Of a stretch of DNA of 64,000 bases, positions 1-10,198 are shown one piece after another. This DNA is from Clostridia bacterium (GTDB taxonomy: Bacteria; Bacillota; Clostridia; Oscillospirales; Acutalibacteraceae), in the NCBI GenBank assembly GCA_024404025.1, contig JAKSQP010000003.1, forward strand, positions 62,001 through 126,000, in the 5' to 3' direction. Position 1 is the stretch's first letter, and every line of letters begins with the position of its first letter. A program made the translations under genes and the position numbers. The notes beneath the pieces are model-generated. The model worked only from the letters and a program-made list of their open reading frames with translations, was not told the origin of the DNA and ran no database searches.

Positions 1-75
1 ACGATAATCAATGCCGAAAGACTTAAATCATCAAGAAACAAAAATAAAATCAGTGAGGTAATAAAAAATGTTTAA
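1..75 (+). CDS. gmk: Guanylate kinase, C-terminal end (5' truncated by window)
   Basis: An open frame enters from the left edge and stops at 73-75. Its 24 residues contain a TIIxAERL...SR pattern that resembles the C-terminal helix of guanylate kinase (ATP + GMP to ADP + GDP). The next gene is rpoZ, and gmk-rpoZ adjacency is standard in Bacillota. The stop overlaps the rpoZ start by 8 bases, which suggests translational coupling. Only the tail is visible, so no catalytic residue can be checked and the call rests on tail similarity plus context. Confidence 0.7.
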   Translation, partial: TIINAERLKSSRNKNKISEVIKNV

Positions 76-277
76 TCCGGATTTAAGCAAAGTTCTCGAA
101 AACAACACCAGCCGTTATTCTCTCGTAACAGGCACGGCAAAGCTCGCAAGGCAGATTTCGGAAGAGCTTGAAGAAAGCGACGAATTCGTAACCGAAAAGC
201 CCGTCAGCATGGCTCTTGATAAAATTCTTGCAGGCGAATATATAATTGTTGAGCCGGAGGAAATCAGAAATATCTGA
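68..277 (+). CDS. rpoZ: RNA polymerase omega subunit
   Basis: A 69-residue protein of normal omega length. The N-terminal half has the typical SRYSLV...AKLARQI pattern that packs on the beta' subunit. It continues with a KPVSMALDKILAGEY segment, the usual Firmicutes form of the conserved K(P/A)(V/L)..AL.EI..G motif. Omega assists beta' folding and polymerase assembly. The ATG overlaps the end of gmk, and priA follows after 35 bases. No promoter is visible, so it is probably read with gmk. Confidence 0.93.
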   Translation: MFNPDLSKVLENNTSRYSLVTGTAKLARQISEELEESDEFVTEKPVSMALDKILAGEYIIVEPEEIRNI

Positions 278-312
278 TTCGGAAAAAATTCGGGCTTAGG
301 GGGGATGATCGG

Positions 313-2754
313 ATGTTATATGCAAAGGTTGCCGTTGAAGCGGCAAACTATTCCTTTGATAAAAAATTTGATTATATTGTTCCTCCGGAGCTTGAAGATA
401 AGGCGCAGGCAGGGTGCCGGGTAACCGTTCCTTTCGGCAGCGGCAACAGAAAATGCCTCGGAGTAATATTTGAAATAACAGGCTCAAGTGACGGTAAACG
501 CCTGAAGAAGCTTCTTTCCGTTCTCGATGAAAAACCTCTTCTGAATTCCGAAATGCTTTCTCTTGCCGATTTTATCAGAGAGAGAACATTCTGCACATTT
601 TATGAAGCGGCAAAGGTCATGCTTCCGTCCGGCATCAATCATAAAATGGTTTTTTCTTATGCGGCAGACCCGGAGGCTGATCCGAAAAAGGTTGAGGCTC
701 TTGAAGGCGCCGAAAAGGAATTCTATAACTGCATAAAAGAAAAATCCGTTTTTGTCAGACCGGAAACAGTTTTCAATAATCTGAAAATGAAAGCTGATCT
801 TTCGATTCCCGAAAGGCTTGCAAAAAAAGGTTTGCTTCTCGTGAGCAGCGATGCCGTGCGCAATCTCGGCGATGAAACCGTCAGAATGATAAGGCTTCTG
901 CCCGAATATGACGAAATGAAGCTTACAAAGAAGCAGAAGGAAATGGCTGATGTTTTGAATGACCTCGGCGTTGCCAGCGTTCGTGAATTATGCTATTTCA
1001 CGGGGTTTACTCCCGCCGTTGCAGGCGGACTCGTTAAGTCCGGAGCAGCGGAATTCTTTGATAAGCAGGTCATAAATCTGCCCGATTTTTCGGATGTCAA
1101 GCCGGAAAAGAATCCGATAAAGCTTTCGGACGAGCAGAAAGCCGCTTATGAGGGGCTGGCAGCTCTTGCCGTTCAGGATTCAGCCGCCGCATCTCTTCTT
1201 TACGGCGTTACGGGAAGCGGAAAAACATCCGTTTATATGAGCGTTATAGACAGAGTCGTTGAAAGCGGAAAATCGGTTATCGTTATGGTTCCCGAAATAG
1301 GACTCACTCCGCAGACGCTTGAGCTTTTCTGCCGCAGATACGGCAGAAATGTTGCGGTCTTTCACAGCGCACTTTCGCTTCGTGAAAGGCTTGATGAATG
1401 GAAAAGAGTAAAAAATAAAGATGCAAAAATCGTTATCGGCACAAGAAGTGCGGTTTTTGCTCCGCTTGAAAACATCGGGCTTATAATCGTTGATGAAGAG
1501 CAGGAGCATACATATAAATCGGAGCAGACGCCGAGATATGATGCAATTGATGTTGCAAAATTCAGAGCAGTTCGGAATAACGCTTTGCTTATTCTTGCCT
1601 CGGCAACTCCGAGCGTTGAAAGCTTCGCTGCCGCCAACAGCGGAAAATATCATCTTTTCACTCTGAAAAACCGTTTCGGAAGAGCAGCTCTGCCGAAGGT
1701 TATAACCGTTGATATGAGAAGCGAAGAAAAAGCGGAGGGATGCAGAGAAATCAGCCGTCCGCTGTTTGAAGCGCTTAAGCAAAATGTCGAAAACGGCAGG
1801 CAGTCGATTCTTCTTATAAACAGAAGAGGTTTCAACACCTTTGCTGCCTGCAACTCCTGCGGAGAGGTTATTACCTGCCCGAATTGCAGCATTTCAATGA
1901 CTTATCATGCGGCGAATGACAGACTTATGTGCCATTATTGCGGCCATTCCGTTCCGTTTACGGGTGTTTGCCCCGAATGCGGAGAGAATGCCGTCAGATA
2001 TTCCGGCTTCGGAACGCAGAAAATCGAAGATGAGCTTGCAAAGCTTCTTCCCGAAGCGAGAATCATCAGAATGGATACGGATTCAACATCCGGCAGAAAT
2101 TCCCACGAAAAGCTTTTGGATAGTTTCGCAAACGGTGAATACGATATAATGATAGGAACGCAGATGGTTGCAAAGGGACTTAATTTTCCGAATGTGACCC
2201 TTGTAGGCGTTATATCGGTTGACCAGCAGCTTTACAATGACGATTTCAGAAGCCTTGAAAGAACTTTTTCTCTTCTGACGCAGGTCGTCGGAAGATCAGG
2301 CAGGGGAGAGCTTGAGGGAACTGCCATAGTGCAGACTCTGACGCCTGAAAATGAAATTATAAGGCTTGCCGCAAGGCAGGATTATGATGCCTTCTATAAC
2401 ACCGAAATAAAGCTTCGAAAGGCGATGGTTTATCCGCCGTTTTGCGATATATGTGTTCTCGGATTTACGGGAGAAAACGAAATTTCCGTTAAGAATTCCG
2501 CAAAGCATACCCTTGAAATCATCAGAACGCTGATTGATGAAAAATATAAATCGGAAAAAATCATTGCTCTTTCGCCGATTCCCGCAAGAGTTGCGAAAAT
2601 CAGCGGAAGATTCAGATACAGACTTATCATAAAATGCAGAAATTCAAAAAATTTCAGAAATATGATATCGGAGGTTCTTATAAACAGTGCAGTTGATCCC
2701 GTTTATAAAAATGTTACCGTTTATGCAGATATAAACCCCGATTCAACATTATAA
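313..2754 (+). CDS. priA: Primosomal protein N', replication restart helicase
   Basis: An 813-residue superfamily 2 DNA helicase that reloads the replisome at stalled forks. Residues 1-100 form the 3'-DNA binding domain. Walker A (GVTGSGKTS) lies near residue 300 and the DEEQ Walker B near 394. A cysteine-rich insert at about 513-560, with paired CxxC motifs (CNSCG, CPNC, CHYCG, CPECG), binds the two structural zinc ions and is followed by [11 protein letters not shown]. Length and motif order are normal. A purine-rich site just upstream supports the ATG. The def start follows closely. coaBC, which sits between rpoZ and priA in Bacillus, is absent here. Confidence 0.97.
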   Translation: MLYAKVAVEAANYSFDKKFDYIVPPELEDKAQAGCRVTVPFGSGNRKCLGVIFEITGSSDGKRLKKLLSVLDEKPLLNSEMLSLADFIRERTFCTFYEAAKVMLPSGINHKMVFSYAADPEADPKKVEALEGAEKEFYNCIKEKSVFVRPETVFNNLKMKADLSIPERLAKKGLLLVSSDAVRNLGDETVRMIRLLPEYDEMKLTKKQKEMADVLNDLGVASVRELCYFTGFTPAVAGGLVKSGAAEFFDKQVINLPDFSDVKPEKNPIKLSDEQKAAYEGLAALAVQDSAAASLLYGVTGSGKTSVYMSVIDRVVESGKSVIVMVPEIGLTPQTLELFCRRYGRNVAVFHSALSLRERLDEWKRVKNKDAKIVIGTRSAVFAPLENIGLIIVDEEQEHTYKSEQTPRYDAIDVAKFRAVRNNALLILASATPSVESFAAANSGKYHLFTLKNRFGRAALPKVITVDMRSEEKAEGCREISRPLFEALKQNVENGRQSILLINRRGFNTFAACNSCGEVITCPNCSISMTYHAANDRLMCHYCGHSVPFTGVCPECGENAVRYSGFGTQKIEDELAKLLPEARIIRMDTDSTSGRNSHEKLLDSFANGEYDIMIGTQMVAKGLNFPNVTLVGVISVDQQLYNDDFRSLERTFSLLTQVVGRSGRGELEGTAIVQTLTPENEIIRLAARQDYDAFYNTEIKLRKAMVYPPFCDICVLGFTGENEISVKNSAKHTLEIIRTLIDEKYKSEKIIALSPIPARVAKISGRFRYRLIIKCRNSKNFRNMISEVLINSAVDPVYKNVTVYADINPDSTL

Positions 2755-2773
2755 TTTGCAGAGGAAGAGCGAT

Positions 2774-3226
2774 ATGGCTATCAGAAACATAGTCAAGGTC
2801 GGTGATCCGATTCTTGAAAAAACATCAAGAAAGGTTGAAAAATTCGATGCCCGTCTGTGGCAATTGCTTGATGATATGAAAGACACAATGTATCAGGCAA
2901 ACGGAGTCGGTCTTGCCGCTCCGCAGGTCGGCATCTTAAGAAGAGTTGTCACAATTGATTGCGGCGACGGATATATTGAGCTTGTTAATCCCGAAATCAT
3001 CAGCGAAGAGGGAGAACAGTTTGAGGAAGAGGGCTGCCTTTCGCTTCCCGGAGAATCCGGAATAACAAAAAGACCTGCCGTTGTTAAGGTCAAGGCACAG
3101 GATAGAAACGGCAAATGGTGCATTTATAAAGGCGAAGACCTCAAGGCGAGATGCTTCTGCCACGAAACAGACCATCTTGACGGAATTCTCTTCACGAAGA
3201 AGGTCATTAAAAAGGTGATTGAATAA
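2774..3226 (+). CDS. def: Peptide deformylase
   Basis: A 150-residue metalloenzyme that removes the formyl group from the initiator methionine. The three diagnostic motifs are present: [19 protein letters not shown] (metal-binding Cys) and [12 protein letters not shown] (HExxH metal site). An in-frame TTG exists at 2756, but GAGGAAGAG at 2761-2769 sits at the right distance for ATG 2774, giving the normal MAIRNIV start. Its stop shares one base with the fmt ATG, as expected for the coupled def-fmt pair. Confidence 0.97.
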   Translation: MAIRNIVKVGDPILEKTSRKVEKFDARLWQLLDDMKDTMYQANGVGLAAPQVGILRRVVTIDCGDGYIELVNPEIISEEGEQFEEEGCLSLPGESGITKRPAVVKVKAQDRNGKWCIYKGEDLKARCFCHETDHLDGILFTKKVIKKVIE

Positions 3227-4155
3227 TGAAAATCGTATTTATGGGGACGCCCGATTTTGCGGTTCCGTGCCTTCAGAAGCTTATTGACCTCGGCCACGAG
3301 GTGACGGGAGTTTTTACCCAGCCCGATAAGCCGAAGGGCAGGCACGGCATCCTTACGCCGCCTCCGGTCAAGGAGCTTGCCGAAGCAAACGGAATAAAGG
3401 TTTATCAGCCGACGAAAATGAAAGACGGAACAGCTCTTGAAATGCTTAAAGAAGCGGCTCCGGAGGTTGTTATCGTTGTTGCTTACGGCAAAATTCTGCC
3501 GAAAGAGATCCTTGAATATCCGCAGTTCGGCTGCATCAATATTCACGCTTCTCTTCTTCCGAAGCTTCGGGGAGCCGCTCCGATTCAATGGTCGATCCTT
3601 GAAGGATATGACGAAACGGGCGTAACCTCAATGATGATGGACGAAGGGCTTGATACGGGCGATATGCTTATTTCAAGGGCAATTCCGATCGGCGAAAACG
3701 AAAACGCAGAGAGCCTTCATGACAGACTTTCCGTTTTGGGAGCGGAAGTGCTTGAAGAAACTCTTGATCTGCTTAAAAAAGGCGAATTGAAGCGTACGCC
3801 GCAGAATCACGCCGAATTCACCTATGCTTCAATGCTTTCAAAGGAGCTTTCTCCGATTGACTGGAGCTGCTCCGCAAAGCAGATTCACGATAAAATCAGA
3901 GGACTTGCTCCCTGGCCGTCGGCAACGGCAAAACTCGGCGGCAAGGTATTTAAGATTCACGAAAGCGTTATTTCTCAAGGCAAAGCGGCATCCGCAGGCG
4001 AAATTGTCGAATCCGGCAAAAGGCTTGTTGTTTGCTGCGGAGACGGAAAATGTATCGAGATTTTGTCTTTACAGCCTGAAAATAAGAAATCAATGCCGGC
4101 TTCGGATTATCTTCGGGGAAATCCGGTTGATGCCGGAACAAAATTTGAAAATTAA
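3226..4155 (+). CDS. fmt: Methionyl-tRNA formyltransferase
   Basis: A 309-residue enzyme that transfers formyl from 10-formyl-THF to Met-tRNAfMet. It begins with the nucleotide-fold signature FMGTPDFAVPCL. The catalytic formyltransferase motif HASLLPKLRGAAPIQWSI lies near residues 107-124, followed by DEGLDTGDML. The C-terminal third is the OB-like tRNA-binding domain. The start overlaps the def stop by one base. Length and layout are normal. Confidence 0.97.
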   Translation: MKIVFMGTPDFAVPCLQKLIDLGHEVTGVFTQPDKPKGRHGILTPPPVKELAEANGIKVYQPTKMKDGTALEMLKEAAPEVVIVVAYGKILPKEILEYPQFGCINIHASLLPKLRGAAPIQWSILEGYDETGVTSMMMDEGLDTGDMLISRAIPIGENENAESLHDRLSVLGAEVLEETLDLLKKGELKRTPQNHAEFTYASMLSKELSPIDWSCSAKQIHDKIRGLAPWPSATAKLGGKVFKIHESVISQGKAASAGEIVESGKRLVVCCGDGKCIEILSLQPENKKSMPASDYLRGNPVDAGTKFEN

Positions 4156-4165
4156 GGGGATCTTT

Positions 4166-4864
4166 ATGCCTTTATTTTATATGGATTATTGGTATATTGT
4201 GCTTGTTCTTCCCGCTATGATCATTTCGATCTGGGCGCAGTATAAGGTCAAGTCAAGCTATAAGAAATTTTCAAAAGTTCTGAATTCACGCCATATTACC
4301 GGCGCCCAGGCAGCGCAGGCCGTGCTTTCGTATTACGGGATAATGGATGTCACGATCCGTGAAACGGGCGGAAATCTGACTGATAACTTTAATCCGAAAA
4401 ATAAAGTTATCAGCCTTTCAAGAAGCGTGTTTTCGGGCACTTCCGTTGCAGCAGTCGGTGTTGCCTGCCACGAAGCAGGTCACGCCGCTCAACACGCAGA
4501 GGGATATGTTCCCATTAAGATACGCAATTCAATTCTTCCCGTTTGTCAGCTCGGTTCAACGCTCGGGATCCCGCTTGCAATTGTCGGATATTTTCTCGGC
4601 TTCGGACTTCTTGTTAATGTCGGCCTTCTTCTCTATGCGGCGGTTTTCGTTTTTCAGCTTGTAACTCTTCCCGTTGAATTCAACGCAAGCAGAAGAGCAT
4701 TGGATGTTATTGAAGAAACCGGACTTCTGATAGGCGAAGAATCAGACGGGGCAAGAGCGGTTTTAAAAGCGGCGGCAATGACCTATGTTGCCGCAATGCT
4801 GACTTCGCTGGCAAACCTTTTGAGATTTATAATAAAATTAACGGCAAATTCAAGACGCAGATAA
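4166..4864 (+). CDS. Membrane zinc metallopeptidase, YugP family
   Basis: A 232-residue membrane protein of the neutral zinc metallopeptidase family (Bacillus YugP, Zn_peptidase_2). It has an N-terminal transmembrane helix (about 7-23), a soluble part with the HExxH-type site CHEAGHAAQHAEG at about 107-118, two hydrophobic segments after it, and a PVEFNASRRAL motif, which is the family's third-ligand region. The frame is open upstream inside fmt, but ATG 4166 gives the family N-terminus (YMDYWYIVLVLPA). The substrate is unknown. It lies between fmt and rsmB, a common position for this family in Clostridia. Confidence 0.9.
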   Translation: MPLFYMDYWYIVLVLPAMIISIWAQYKVKSSYKKFSKVLNSRHITGAQAAQAVLSYYGIMDVTIRETGGNLTDNFNPKNKVISLSRSVFSGTSVAAVGVACHEAGHAAQHAEGYVPIKIRNSILPVCQLGSTLGIPLAIVGYFLGFGLLVNVGLLLYAAVFVFQLVTLPVEFNASRRALDVIEETGLLIGEESDGARAVLKAAAMTYVAAMLTSLANLLRFIIKLTANSRRR

Positions 4865-4883
4865 CTGAAAGGACCCGGGATTT

Positions 4884-6206
4884 ATGAAAAACGCAAGGCA
4901 GACGGCATTTGAGGCATTGCTCAAGGTACACAAGGACGGAGCATATTCAAACCTCGTGCTTGACGGACTTTTAAAAGAAAATACAGAGCTTGACGAAAGA
5001 GACAAGGCGTTTGTCTGCAATATCGTTTACGGTACTCTTGACAGACTTATTCTCATTGATTATAATTTGAGCCTTTATCTCAACCAGCCCGTAAGAAAGC
5101 TTAAGCCGGAGCTTCATACCGTGCTTCGTATGGGGGCTTATCAGATTTTATTTATGGATAAGGTGCCCGCAAGAGCGGCAGTAAGCGAAAGCGTTAATCT
5201 TGCAAAGGTCAATAAATCCCGGTTTGCTGCGTCGCTTGTCAATGCGGTGCTTCGCAGAGTTGCCGATAACGGACTCCGTCTGCCCGAAAAATCCGAAAAA
5301 GATCCCGATTATCTTGCAATCAAATATTCGTGCCCGGAATGGCTCATTTCCCTTTGGATAAAATCCTACGGCTTTAATAATGCCGTTTCGCTCTGCGAAA
5401 AAGCGCTTGAAGCTCCGCCGACTGTTATCAGAGTCAATACTCTTAAAATCACTCCCGATGAGCTTATTTGGAAGCTTGCGGAGGAGGGGGTTGTTTCGGA
5501 AAAGCTTGAAGGCTTCCCCGAATCGCTCGTTATCAGCAACACCGGCTCGGTTGATGAGCTGATCGCATATAAAGAAGGACTTTTCCATGCGCAGGATACG
5601 GCTTCCCAGCTTTGTGTGCGTGCTCTTGATCCGCAGGAAAACGAAACAATATTTGACCTTTGTTCAGCTCCCGGCGGAAAAACCTTTACCGCTGCTGAAA
5701 TGATGAAAAATACGGGATGCGTCAGAAGCTTTGATATTTATCAATCCCGTGTTGAGCTTATAAAAAACGGCGCCGAAAGGCTCGGACTTACCAATGTTTA
5801 TACATATCTTTCCGACGCTTCGATCTTTAATGAAAATTACGGTTATGCCGATAAGGTGCTTTGCGATGTGCCGTGTTCGGGTCTCGGAATAATCAGAAGA
5901 AAGCCCGAAATCAGATTCAAGGACCGTTCCGATCTCGAACAGCTTCCCGAAATTCAGTATAAGATTCTCTGCAATGCAGTCAGATACCTCAAAAAAGGCG
6001 GCACGCTTGTTTATTCAACCTGCACCCTCAACCCCGCCGAAAACGATGAAATCTGCGATAAATTCCTTGCAGAGCATCCCGATTTTGAGGCGATCAGAGT
6101 TCTTCCCGAAATCAAGAGATATAATGAAGAGAGTAATTATCTGACCCTTATGCCTCATATTAATTCAACAGACGGTTTCTTTATCGCCGTGTTTAAATGG
6201 AGGTAA
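4884..6206 (+). CDS. rsmB: 16S rRNA (cytosine-967 C5)-methyltransferase
   Basis: A 440-residue SAM-dependent RNA methyltransferase. The N-terminal NusB-like helical domain occupies roughly residues 1-140. The Rossmann methyltransferase domain has the SAM motif DLCSAPGGKTFTAAEM near 254, the PCSGLGIIRRKPE motif IV carrying the first catalytic Cys, and STCTLNPAEND carrying the second. The AAAGGACCC region upstream of ATG 4884 serves as RBS. Three bases separate it from rlmN. Normal length and order for the family. Confidence 0.96.
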   Translation: MKNARQTAFEALLKVHKDGAYSNLVLDGLLKENTELDERDKAFVCNIVYGTLDRLILIDYNLSLYLNQPVRKLKPELHTVLRMGAYQILFMDKVPARAAVSESVNLAKVNKSRFAASLVNAVLRRVADNGLRLPEKSEKDPDYLAIKYSCPEWLISLWIKSYGFNNAVSLCEKALEAPPTVIRVNTLKITPDELIWKLAEEGVVSEKLEGFPESLVISNTGSVDELIAYKEGLFHAQDTASQLCVRALDPQENETIFDLCSAPGGKTFTAAEMMKNTGCVRSFDIYQSRVELIKNGAERLGLTNVYTYLSDASIFNENYGYADKVLCDVPCSGLGIIRRKPEIRFKDRSDLEQLPEIQYKILCNAVRYLKKGGTLVYSTCTLNPAENDEICDKFLAEHPDFEAIRVLPEIKRYNEESNYLTLMPHINSTDGFFIAVFKWR

Positions 6207-6209
6207 AGA

Positions 6210-7274
6210 ATGAACGATATAAAATCCATGACGCAGGAAGAGATGACCGTGGCTTTTGATGAATTATCTCTTCCGAAGTTCAGAGCAAAGCAGGTCTATG
6301 AATGGATTCATAAACATCTTGCTTCCGATTACTCTGAAATGACAAATATTCCGGCGGCGCTGAAAGAAACGCTTAATGAAAAATATCCTCTTAACGCCTG
6401 CAAAATCGTGCGCAAACAGGTTTCAAGACTTGACGGCACGGTAAAATACCTTTTTTCGATGCATGACGGCGACTATATTGAAAGTGTAGTTATGAAATAT
6501 AAATACGGCTACACGATCTGTGTTTCGTCGCAGGTCGGCTGCAAAATGGGATGCGCTTTCTGCGCTTCAACGCTCGGAGGCTTTAAAAGAAGTCTTGAAG
6601 CAGGCGAAATGCTTTCGCAGATTTATACCGCTCAAAAAGACCTCGGCGAAAGAATTTCCCATATCGTGCTTATGGGTATGGGCGAGCCGATGGATAATTT
6701 TGAAAATGTTATGCGCTTTATTGCTCTTGTAACGGACGAAAAAGGGCTTAATCTTTCAATGAGAAATATTTCTCTTTCAACCTGCGGGGTTGTGCCGAAA
6801 ATAAAGGAGCTGCTTGATAAAAAACTTCAGTTGACCCTTTCGATTTCGCTCCACGCTCCGAATAATGAAATAAGAAACCGGATAATGCCCGTTAATAAGC
6901 GCTATCCGATTGAGGAGCTTCTCGGAATTTGCAGAAAATATGCCGATGAAACATCAAGACGGATTTCGTTTGAATATTCGATGATATCCGGCGTTAACGA
7001 TTCCGATGAATGCGCCCGTCAGCTTGCTTCGCAGCTCAAAGGAATGCTTTGCCATGTTAACCTTATTCCGATAAATGAGGTTGCGGAAAGTCCCTTTAAG
7101 CCGAGCAGCGCCGAAAGGATAGAAAAATTTGTTGAAATTCTCGGCAGAAGCGGTATCACCGCCACCGTCCGAAGAAAATTAGGTTCGGATATCGATGCTT
7201 CGTGCGGCCAGTTGAGACTTAAGCATAAGCAGAATTCTTCAGGAGAGGAGACAGAAAATGAAAATCACAGCTAA
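6210..7274 (+). CDS. rlmN: 23S rRNA (adenine-2503 C2)- / tRNA(A37) methyltransferase, radical SAM
   Basis: A 354-residue radical-SAM enzyme that methylates C2 of A2503 in 23S rRNA through a methyl-Cys intermediate. The cluster motif GCKMGCAFCAST (CxxxCxxC) lies near residue 110. The methyl-carrier Cys is in the C-terminal segment DASCGQLR. A GGEP-like motif (MGMGEPMDNF) is present. The last 17 bases overlap the phosphatase gene, whose ribosome binding site is inside rlmN. Confidence 0.96.
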   Translation: MNDIKSMTQEEMTVAFDELSLPKFRAKQVYEWIHKHLASDYSEMTNIPAALKETLNEKYPLNACKIVRKQVSRLDGTVKYLFSMHDGDYIESVVMKYKYGYTICVSSQVGCKMGCAFCASTLGGFKRSLEAGEMLSQIYTAQKDLGERISHIVLMGMGEPMDNFENVMRFIALVTDEKGLNLSMRNISLSTCGVVPKIKELLDKKLQLTLSISLHAPNNEIRNRIMPVNKRYPIEELLGICRKYADETSRRISFEYSMISGVNDSDECARQLASQLKGMLCHVNLIPINEVAESPFKPSSAERIEKFVEILGRSGITATVRRKLGSDIDASCGQLRLKHKQNSSGEETENENHS

Positions 7275-7983
7275 AACCGATATAGGAATTGTTCGTGATA
7301 ACAATCAGGATTCCTATGCCGCAGGCGAGCTTTCCGGAGGAGCAGCTTTTGCCATTGTTTGTGACGGTATGGGAGGAGCGGCAGAAGGCGCTCTGGCAAG
7401 CTCCGTTGCAGTCAATGCGATCCGTGAAAAGCTTACCAACAGCTTTTTCCCCGGTATGTCTGATATTTCCGTCAGAAGTCTGCTGATTTCTTCTGTTGAA
7501 AATGCCAACAAGGCGGTTTATGACCTTTCCCTCACCGATAAAAAATATGATGGGATGGGAACGACCGTTGTTGCTTCAATCGTCAGAAACGGATTTGCCT
7601 ATGTTGTTCATGCAGGTGACAGCAGAGCTTATCTGATTCATAATAATGAAATCCGTCAGATAACAAAAGACCATTCGGTAGTTCAGAATATGCTTGAAAA
7701 AGGCGAAATAACATCCGAAGAGGCGTTTGACCATCCCGACAAGCATATCATCACCAGAGCGCTCGGCGTTGATGAGAATGTCAGAGTGGATTTTGCCCAG
7801 GAGGAATTTGAAAATGATATTCTTCTCCTGTGCTCTGACGGACTGACAAATTATGTTCACGATGATGAAATCAAAGAAATCTTAACAGATTCCGTTGATG
7901 ATGAAAAAGTTTCAGAACTTATTGAAAAGGCAAACTATTACGGCGGCGGAGACAACATAACCGTTGTTGCTTTGTCAATGTGA
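7258..7983 (+). CDS. prpC: PP2C-type Ser/Thr protein phosphatase (Stp/PrpC)
   Basis: A 241-residue metal-dependent phosphatase that reverses the phosphorylation made by the adjacent PASTA kinase. PP2C metal motifs are clear: DNNQDSY (about 14-20), CDGMGG (36-41), AGDSRAYL (near 120), CSDGLTNYV (near 198) and GGGDNITVV near the end. It starts inside rlmN with AGGAGAGGAG upstream of the ATG and is followed 16 bases later by prkC, the standard antagonistic pair controlling growth, wall synthesis and spore exit. Confidence 0.95.
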   Translation: MKITAKTDIGIVRDNNQDSYAAGELSGGAAFAIVCDGMGGAAEGALASSVAVNAIREKLTNSFFPGMSDISVRSLLISSVENANKAVYDLSLTDKKYDGMGTTVVASIVRNGFAYVVHAGDSRAYLIHNNEIRQITKDHSVVQNMLEKGEITSEEAFDHPDKHIITRALGVDENVRVDFAQEEFENDILLLCSDGLTNYVHDDEIKEILTDSVDDEKVSELIEKANYYGGGDNITVVALSM

Positions 7984-7999
7984 GAAAGGAAGTGCTTTT

Positions 8000-10198
8000 A
8001 TGGATAATTACACCGGAAAAAGAATAGACGGAAGATATGAAATTCAGGAAGTTATCGGAGTAGGCGGAATGGCTGTTGTCTATAAGGCCTATGATAATAT
8101 TGATGACCGCATTGTTGCAGTTAAAATTCTCAAGGAGGAATATCTCGCAAACGAGGAATTCCGCCGCAGATTCAAAAATGAGTCAAAGGCGATTGCCGTT
8201 CTTTCTCATCCGAATATAGTTAAGGTCTTTAACGTCAGCTACGGCGACAGACTTCAGTATATCGTTATGGAATATGTTGAAGGCATAACCCTTAAAGAGT
8301 ATATTGAGCAGCAGGGCAAGCTCGGCATAAAGGAATCCGTTCATTTTTCAATGCAGATCCTCCGTGCGCTTCAGCACGCTCACGATAAGGGAATAGTCCA
8401 CAGAGACATAAAACCCCAGAACATAATGCTTCTTCCGAACGGCAAAATCAAAGTGACGGATTTCGGAATTGCCCGATTCAGTTACAGCGACACAAAAACG
8501 ATGACCGACAGCGCAATCGGCTCGGTTCACTATATCAGCCCAGAGCAGGCAAGAGGCGACACAACGGACGACAGAGCGGACATCTATTCAGTTGGCGTTG
8601 TTATGTATGAAATGCTTACGGGTCAGCTTCCTTTCCAGGCGGACAGCTCCGTTTCGGTTGCTCTTATGCAGCTTCAGAATGATCCGAAGCGCCCGAGAGA
8701 GCTTAACAGCTCAATTCCCGTAGGTCTTGAGCAGATAACAATGCACGCAATGCAGAAGAATGCAGCAGACAGATATCAGTCTGCCGCCGAAATGCTTCTT
8801 GACATTGAAGAATTTAAGAGAAATCCGACCATAAGATTCCAGCAGAATTATTTTGTTGACAATGAGCCGACAAAGTATGTTACAAAGGCAACAACTGCCG
8901 GCGGAGTTGTTAAGAGCAATGTCAGAACAACTCCCGTTGTTGCGCCTCCCGTTCCGGAAGTTCAGGAAGAGGATGATAACAACGATTCAGGCAGATTCAA
9001 GATGATGATTGCGGGAATCGGAATCGGAGCGGCGATTCTTGCGGTTGTTATATTTGCAATTTTGTTTTTCTTTACCGATACTTTTAAAAAATCCGGACTT
9101 GTTGTTCCGAATTTCACCGGCTCATTATATACGGAAATCGAGAAAAACGAATCATATAAAGAACTGTTTGATTTTGAATATAATATGATTTCCAACAGCG
9201 GTTATCAGGACGGAACAGTTTACGGTCAAACACCGAAGAGCGGCACGAGAATCAGAAAAACTCCGCTTAAAATAACTCTTACCGTTGCAAGCAATAAGCA
9301 GAAGATCCCCGTTGCCGATGTTTACGGAATGATGTATGAGCAGGCAAAGAGGACTCTTGAAAGCAAAGGCTTTACCGTTGTTCCCGTGCCGATGGTCAGC
9401 ACAACCGAGGAATTCGGAACGGTTATCAAGACCGAGCCGGAACGCAATGTTGAGGCGGTCAGCGGAAGCACGGTTACAATCTATTACGCAAGCGATGAGG
9501 ATCTTATAGAAGTGCCTGCCGTTGCAGGATATAACGCCGAAATGGCAAAGGTGCTTATTGAATCCGTAAATCTTGTTTTTGACACGACTGTGACGGAAGA
9601 AAACAGCAACAGACCCGCAGGCGAGGTTATAAAGCAGACTCCCGAGCAGGGCGAAAAGGTTCTCAGAGGAAGCAAGGTTTCGGTTGTTGTCAGCAACGGC
9701 ATTCCCGAAAACGCAAAAGCGAATGTGACTGTTTCGCTTCCCGCAACCGGAAACAGAGGTTCGTTTGAGGTTTTTGTAAATAATGAATCGCAGATTCGCA
9801 AAACGCTTCTCTTTGACGGCATGGATTTTACCTTTGAAATTGAGGGCACAGGCGCAACCGCTCCCGTTAAGGTTTATGTTGATAATTCCCTTTATTACAC
9901 CTGCAATGTTGATTTCACAAAGACACCTTCCGCAGTTTCGGCGGGCTCTTATATAAATTCCAGCTCAACATTCTCAAGAAAGACCGTTCCCGATGTAACC
10001 GGCAAGAGCGTTGCGGAAGCAAAGGATACTCTTACAAAAGCAGGATTCTTCAATATTTCCATCAAGGGTCAGATAGTATATGACCCCGCAAAATATGATA
10101 TAGTTCTTTCGCAGAGTCCTTCATCATCAATCGTTCTGCCTTATCCCGTCAACACAGAGATCAACCTCTATGTCGGCACCGCCGATTCAAATGAATGA
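8000..10198 (+). CDS. prkC: PASTA-domain Ser/Thr protein kinase (PrkC/Stk1 type)
   Basis: A 732-residue transmembrane kinase. The cytosolic Hanks kinase domain (about 13-275) has a GVGGMAVVY glycine loop, the AVKIL lysine, the HRDIKPQN catalytic loop, DFGIAR, and SPEQARG in the activation segment. One membrane helix lies at about 337-360. Outside are four PASTA repeats, three in tandem from about 365 to 565 and one at the C-terminus (from TVPDVTGKSVAEA), with a beta-rich spacer between. PASTA repeats sense muropeptide/lipid II. The frame is open 36 bases upstream, but GAAAGGAAG favours ATG 8000. It ends in a 4-base overlap with rsgA. Confidence 0.96.
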   Translation: MDNYTGKRIDGRYEIQEVIGVGGMAVVYKAYDNIDDRIVAVKILKEEYLANEEFRRRFKNESKAIAVLSHPNIVKVFNVSYGDRLQYIVMEYVEGITLKEYIEQQGKLGIKESVHFSMQILRALQHAHDKGIVHRDIKPQNIMLLPNGKIKVTDFGIARFSYSDTKTMTDSAIGSVHYISPEQARGDTTDDRADIYSVGVVMYEMLTGQLPFQADSSVSVALMQLQNDPKRPRELNSSIPVGLEQITMHAMQKNAADRYQSAAEMLLDIEEFKRNPTIRFQQNYFVDNEPTKYVTKATTAGGVVKSNVRTTPVVAPPVPEVQEEDDNNDSGRFKMMIAGIGIGAAILAVVIFAILFFFTDTFKKSGLVVPNFTGSLYTEIEKNESYKELFDFEYNMISNSGYQDGTVYGQTPKSGTRIRKTPLKITLTVASNKQKIPVADVYGMMYEQAKRTLESKGFTVVPVPMVSTTEEFGTVIKTEPERNVEAVSGSTVTIYYASDEDLIEVPAVAGYNAEMAKVLIESVNLVFDTTVTEENSNRPAGEVIKQTPEQGEKVLRGSKVSVVVSNGIPENAKANVTVSLPATGNRGSFEVFVNNESQIRKTLLFDGMDFTFEIEGTGATAPVKVYVDNSLYYTCNVDFTKTPSAVSAGSYINSSSTFSRKTVPDVTGKSVAEAKDTLTKAGFFNISIKGQIVYDPAKYDIVLSQSPSSSIVLPYPVNTEINLYVGTADSNE

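Noticed and set aside
1180..1782. A 200-codon open frame on the minus strand inside priA
   Set aside because: It is antisense to a complete helicase, has no ribosome binding site or recognisable domain, and its composition is that expected opposite Glu/Lys-rich codons.
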